From positions 1 to 9,105 of the forward strand of contig JOBE01000108.1 in the NCBI GenBank assembly GCA_000717735.1: 9,105 nucleotides of DNA. The letters are read 5' to 3'. A program made the translations under genes and the position numbers. The first letter of the stretch is position 1. The number at the start of each line of letters is the position of its first letter. Below the pieces are notes generated by a model. That model was not told the DNA's origin. It did no database searches and saw only the letters and a program-made list of their open reading frames with translations. This document shows, piece after piece, positions 6,025 to 9,105 of this stretch. Origin of the DNA: Streptomyces griseoluteus (lineage in GTDB: Bacteria > Actinomycetota > Actinomycetes > Streptomycetales > Streptomycetaceae).

Positions 6025-8688
6025 CTACGCCCACTCCACGCCGAGGTCCCGTAGTGCGTTGAGCTGTTCGTGGGTGAGTTTGTCGCGGCGTTGTTTCTGG
6101 TTGGAGTACCAGATGCCCAGTGCGAGGTCGTGTTCCTGTCCGTCGATGACGACCTTTTCGCGGTGGGCCCGCTTCACGGAGGACGTGCCTTCGCGAGCGA
6201 CGTACTGGGTGAGGGCTGTCAGGCCGCGTTGGAATGCTTGCTGTGCCTTGCTCGGGCCCTTCCCGTTCGTCGTGCGCGGGGCTGTTGGGGTGGGTGTCGG
6301 GGTCTGGTCGGGCCACACGCTCAGCTTGGTCAGTCGTTCCTGCTGTTCGGTTGACAGCAGTTTCCAGGTGCCGGGGTTTTTCTGTCGCTGGAGCCATGTG
6401 CCGATGTCGTCGCCGTCGAAGAGTACGCCGGGTGCGATGTCGGGCAGGATGCCGCCAGGCTCGTCGGTGGCGAGGTCGGTGAGGATGCGGTGGTGGCGTT
6501 GCCAGTCGAGTGGCCAGGGGCAGTTCCAGTCCTCGTCGATCGCGGCGAGCTGCGCCGCGCGTAGGGCGGCCCGTTCCGGGTCCTTGCCGAGGCCGCCTTT
6601 GCGGCGGAGGTTGGCCATGTGCTGGCCGATGGGCACCATGGCCTCGTCCTCGCCCCACATCGCGTCCTGTCGTGGTGCGAGGTGTCCCATGGCCCGCCGG
6701 TAGGACCGCAGGACGGCGAGTTTGTTCTCCCAGGCTTCCTCGCCGGGCTCCCAGACCATCCCGGCTTCCGGCGCGTCCAGCAGCACTTTGCGCCGCTCCT
6801 GGAGTTCACCCGCCCGTAGTGCCTTTCGCTGCTGGTGCACCCATCGCCCCAGGGGAAAGTTCTTGGTGACGCCGACTTCGGTCTCGACGTCGTAGGGGAT
6901 GGCGTAGAGACCGGTGATCTCGTTCTTGTTCCGCCACCGGATGAGGGCCTGGTAGCCCTCCAGCCACACCAGCGACTCCGGTCGGTAGACGCGGGTGCGC
7001 AGGAACGCGGCGATGGTCGCCGGGTCGCGAGGGCTGGAGAAGTGGAGCAGGGCCGCTTCGACGGCGGCCTGCGTGTCGTCGTCCGCCTGGACCTCGCCGC
7101 CACCCTCACCGCCGGCCCCGATGATCCGCCCGTCTTCGTCGCGCCGGATGTGGACCTTGCGCTTGCCGCTGGTGAGCGCCCGGGAGGCGAGCTGCTCGAC
7201 GAGTCGTTCGTCGTGCGAGCGCAGGCCCTGGAGTACGGCTACGAGCGGCTTGAAGCTGGCGGAGGCGACCATGTCGTCGGGGTCCTCGCCGGGCTCCAGG
7301 AAGACCGGCACGATGATCCGGGCGACCTTGGTAGTGCCGTCGCGGTTGAGTCGGAGGGCGCGGCCGATGTTCTGGACGATCTCGACCTGGGAGCCGCGGG
7401 TATCGGCGAAGCACACTGCCTCGACTCCCCGTTCGCCGGTGATGTCGACGCCTTCTCCGAGTACGCGGCAGCTGGCGAGGAACGCCCGGTGGACTCGCCG
7501 GCCCGCGGCGTCGATGCCGTTGGCGAACTGCCGCAGCGCCTCCCGCCTCTCCGAGACGAGGTGGTCGCCGCACAGCCACGCCGACCACATCCGGTCCGGC
7601 GGTACGTGGCGGCCGGCTTCCAGCTCGTAGAACTCCGCGTCGATCGACGACGCGGGCAGCTGCTCCGCCTGCGCCAGGTCCTCATCCGAGGCATCGTTCA
7701 TGTACAGCTCGGCCGCCGTCTCGGGCAGCTTTTCCGCGAACGCGGCGGCCTCTTCCACCTTCTGGTGGAACGTCATGACGGTGTGCAGGTTCCAGGCGGC
7801 GGCGTGCTCCAGGAGCGCGGTCTGCAGCAGCGCCAGGCGCCGGCCGCGCCGTGCCTCCTGCGACTCCCCGAGTACGGGGGAGGGATCGCGGATCTCCAGC
7901 ACGTCGATCTCGAACCCGGCGAGGATCTCCCGCTCGATCGCCTCGCTCAGACCGAGCTCCGCAATCCACGCGCCGTACGTGCCGTCCGGGTCGTCCGCCA
8001 TGCTCGCGAGCTCCGCCTCCTGGCCGCCGGTGCCCTTCTGGGGCCGGGCTGCGGCGAGGATGCGGGGGGTGGCGGTGAGGTAGAGCCGGAAGTCGGCGGG
8101 GATCCGCTGGTTGTCGTGGATCGCGGCCCACGGCCGACCGAGATCACCGGCGGTTCCGTGGGCCTCATCCACGATCGCGAGGTCGAACGGGGCCATCTGC
8201 TGGCCGTACAGCCGCTCTCCGCCCGCGAGCGCGGTTTCCAGCGGCCCGCGCATCTTCCGTTGCCCCGTCGGGGCTTCGGGGTCCTCGCGGTCTACGAGGG
8301 AGGCGTACGTGGCGAACACGACCACGGGCCCGGCCCCGGCCCACAGGGCGAGCTGGATCGGGTTGGTCGTGGTGTGCACCCCGAGCTGTTCCAGGACGTC
8401 GTCCTTCTCCAGCGAGCACACCGCGATCATCGGGGACCGATGTCCCACCGCCCGCCACGCCTGGGCGGTCTGTACGAGCAGGTCCAGGGTCGGGACGGTT
8501 ACCAGGATCCGGCCGAACGGGAAGCACTCCAGTGCCGAAGCGGCAGCCGTGATCGTTTTACCGGATCCGGTGGCGGACACGATCGTGCCCCGCGCCCCTC
8601 CAGGAGGCACAGGTGATCGTGTAGGGAATCCCACCCAGTCCCGGAAGGCTGACTTCTGGAACACTTGATGTTCTCGGAGCTGAATCAC
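6025..8688 (-). CDS. DEAH-box helicase with helicase-associated repeats
   Basis: 887 residues from GTG 8688, chosen for AAGGA (8696-8700) 7 bases upstream and because LREHQ (4-8), a Q-motif-like start, follows directly. Superfamily 2 motifs seen: Walker A SATGSGKT (38-45), DEAH (174-177), TAT (205-207), EGVDI (412-416) and QNIGRALR (439-446). The C-terminal half holds about four copies of the helicase-associated type of repeat (a Trp, then I/LGxWxxxQR or similar, ending near W or WP), at about 573-647, 651-723, 727-793 and 816-887; the last ends LRDLGVEWA. Such large helicases are frequent in actinomycete accessory DNA and resemble the TtrA-type telomere-proximal helicases of Streptomyces (from memory). 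It is probably an ATP-driven DNA or RNA translocase in the cytoplasm. The start overlaps the preceding ORF as GTGA. Confidence 0.93.
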   Translation of the reverse strand: MIQLREHQVFQKSAFRDWVGFPTRSPVPPGGARGTIVSATGSGKTITAAASALECFPFGRILVTVPTLDLLVQTAQAWRAVGHRSPMIAVCSLEKDDVLEQLGVHTTTNPIQLALWAGAGPVVVFATYASLVDREDPEAPTGQRKMRGPLETALAGGERLYGQQMAPFDLAIVDEAHGTAGDLGRPWAAIHDNQRIPADFRLYLTATPRILAAARPQKGTGGQEAELASMADDPDGTYGAWIAELGLSEAIEREILAGFEIDVLEIRDPSPVLGESQEARRGRRLALLQTALLEHAAAWNLHTVMTFHQKVEEAAAFAEKLPETAAELYMNDASDEDLAQAEQLPASSIDAEFYELEAGRHVPPDRMWSAWLCGDHLVSERREALRQFANGIDAAGRRVHRAFLASCRVLGEGVDITGERGVEAVCFADTRGSQVEIVQNIGRALRLNRDGTTKVARIIVPVFLEPGEDPDDMVASASFKPLVAVLQGLRSHDERLVEQLASRALTSGKRKVHIRRDEDGRIIGAGGEGGGEVQADDDTQAAVEAALLHFSSPRDPATIAAFLRTRVYRPESLVWLEGYQALIRWRNKNEITGLYAIPYDVETEVGVTKNFPLGRWVHQQRKALRAGELQERRKVLLDAPEAGMVWEPGEEAWENKLAVLRSYRRAMGHLAPRQDAMWGEDEAMVPIGQHMANLRRKGGLGKDPERAALRAAQLAAIDEDWNCPWPLDWQRHHRILTDLATDEPGGILPDIAPGVLFDGDDIGTWLQRQKNPGTWKLLSTEQQERLTKLSVWPDQTPTPTPTAPRTTNGKGPSKAQQAFQRGLTALTQYVAREGTSSVKRAHREKVVIDGQEHDLALGIWYSNQKQRRDKLTHEQLNALRDLGVEWA

Positions 8689-9044
8689 AGGAATTTCCTT
8701 TTACTTGTCCCACCCGGCTTCAGCAGACTTCGCCACCGCTCCGTCTTGTCACGTGACGGGCCCGTAGATGCGGGCGGCACGCGGTAGCGCTCCAGCCCCC
8801 CACAGGCCGGCAGCTCGTCTTCGAAGTCGCACGCCGCCAAAGCCTTCCAACCTCCACACCACAGCGTCTCCAGCACGACCGCGGTCACCACCGCACCGGG
8901 CTCCGCTCCTGCAACAGCCTCGCACTCCAGCACAGTCGGCCACTCGAGGAACTCGAACGAGTGAGCCCTCCTACCCGTGGAGTAGCCATTGCAGACGCCG
9001 CTCACCTGATGGGCGTCGTGTGGTGTGCACTGGGTGTGCGTCAC
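8685..9044 (-). CDS. Unrecognised ORF coupled to the helicase start
   Basis: A 119-residue frame ending in TGA that overlaps the helicase GTG start (GTGA), which suggests translational coupling. Third positions are strongly G/C from about residue 28 on, supporting coding. The start is uncertain: GTG 9044 follows an in-frame TGA 9 bases upstream, GTG 9005 is an alternative, and neither has a good Shine-Dalgarno site. An AGGAGG at about residue 25 has no start codon behind it. The middle (VLECEAVAGAEPGAVVTAVV) is hydrophobic but too charged for a clear membrane helix; the C-terminus is basic (SKRKFL). No family is recognised. It could be a helicase partner or the remnant of a longer gene. Confidence 0.5.
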   Translation of the reverse strand: MTHTQCTPHDAHQVSGVCNGYSTGRRAHSFEFLEWPTVLECEAVAGAEPGAVVTAVVLETLWCGGWKALAACDFEDELPACGGLERYRVPPASTGPSRDKTERWRSLLKPGGTSKRKFL

Positions 9045-9105
9045 GGGTTTTCACTGGTGGTGGGTGTTGGGGGCCTGGGTACCGCGTTGCTGGGGTGTCG
9101 TTCGG

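Noticed and set aside
5864..6658. 264-residue - strand frame over the helicase 3' end and the intergenic gap
   Set aside because: Arg/Pro/His-rich +1 shadow of the helicase; the part extending past the helicase stop has no start or motif of its own.
6835..8616. 593-residue + strand frame opposite the helicase
   Set aside because: Antisense shadow of a clear helicase gene; high GC3 on the sense strand leaves long open antisense frames. No motif or ribosome site.
9045..9105. G/T-rich right edge as a possible telomere or repeat
   Set aside because: No palindromes of the Streptomyces telomere type and no repeat unit could be seen in 61 bases.
1..9105. CRISPR arrays, tRNA or rRNA genes
   Set aside because: No regularly spaced repeats, no tRNA T-arm with matching acceptor stem and no rRNA-like stretches were seen on either strand.

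Overview
The window looks like a stretch of a Streptomyces (or close actinomycete) accessory region. The DNA is very GC-rich, third codon positions are strongly G/C, Shine-Dalgarno sites are AGGAGG-like, and stop/start overlaps (ATGA, GTGA) are common. The GyrB-related and IS5-type proteins also have actinobacterial-style sequences. Identifications rest on recalled family motifs; no database search was run.

Layout, left to right. (1) 2-1090 (+): a Ser/Thr protein kinase whose N-terminus lies off the left edge, with one membrane segment and a small four-cysteine extracytoplasmic domain. (2) 1091-2518: a 1428-bp IS5-family insertion sequence. It carries a DDE transposase and, coupled through an ATGA overlap, a small coiled-coil/winged-helix-like second protein. 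The proposed target duplication is TGA, and the left copy is the kinase stop codon itself. (3) 2481-2939 (-): a small gene of unknown function whose last 11 codons and stop lie inside the IS right end. (4) About 2940-3416: no convincing gene, but a cluster of three hairpins at 3319-3404, two of which share the sequence GGGTGGTAC. (5) 3417-3830 (-): an unrecognised small protein. (6) 3996-4532 (-) and 4529-5719 (-): a coupled pair. The upstream member is a stand-alone GyrB-like ATPase-plus-transducer protein with no TOPRIM or C-terminal part and with altered ATP-site residues. The downstream member is a small helical protein. (7) 5720-6024: an intergenic stretch, probably holding the promoter of that pair. 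(8) 6025-8688 (-): a large DEAH-box helicase with about four helicase-associated repeats, coupled through GTGA to an upstream ORF at 8685-9044 (-).

Functionally, the right two thirds is a leftward-transcribed block: unknown ORF, helicase, GyrB-like protein, small partner, two small unknown proteins. The strongest candidate for something undescribed is the truncated GyrB paralogue with its coupled partner, next to a helicase of the type common near ends of Streptomyces linear chromosomes. A joint role in DNA topology, replicon-end maintenance or conflict is inference only. The left third is a signalling gene whose 3' flank was reached by an IS without damaging the kinase reading frame.
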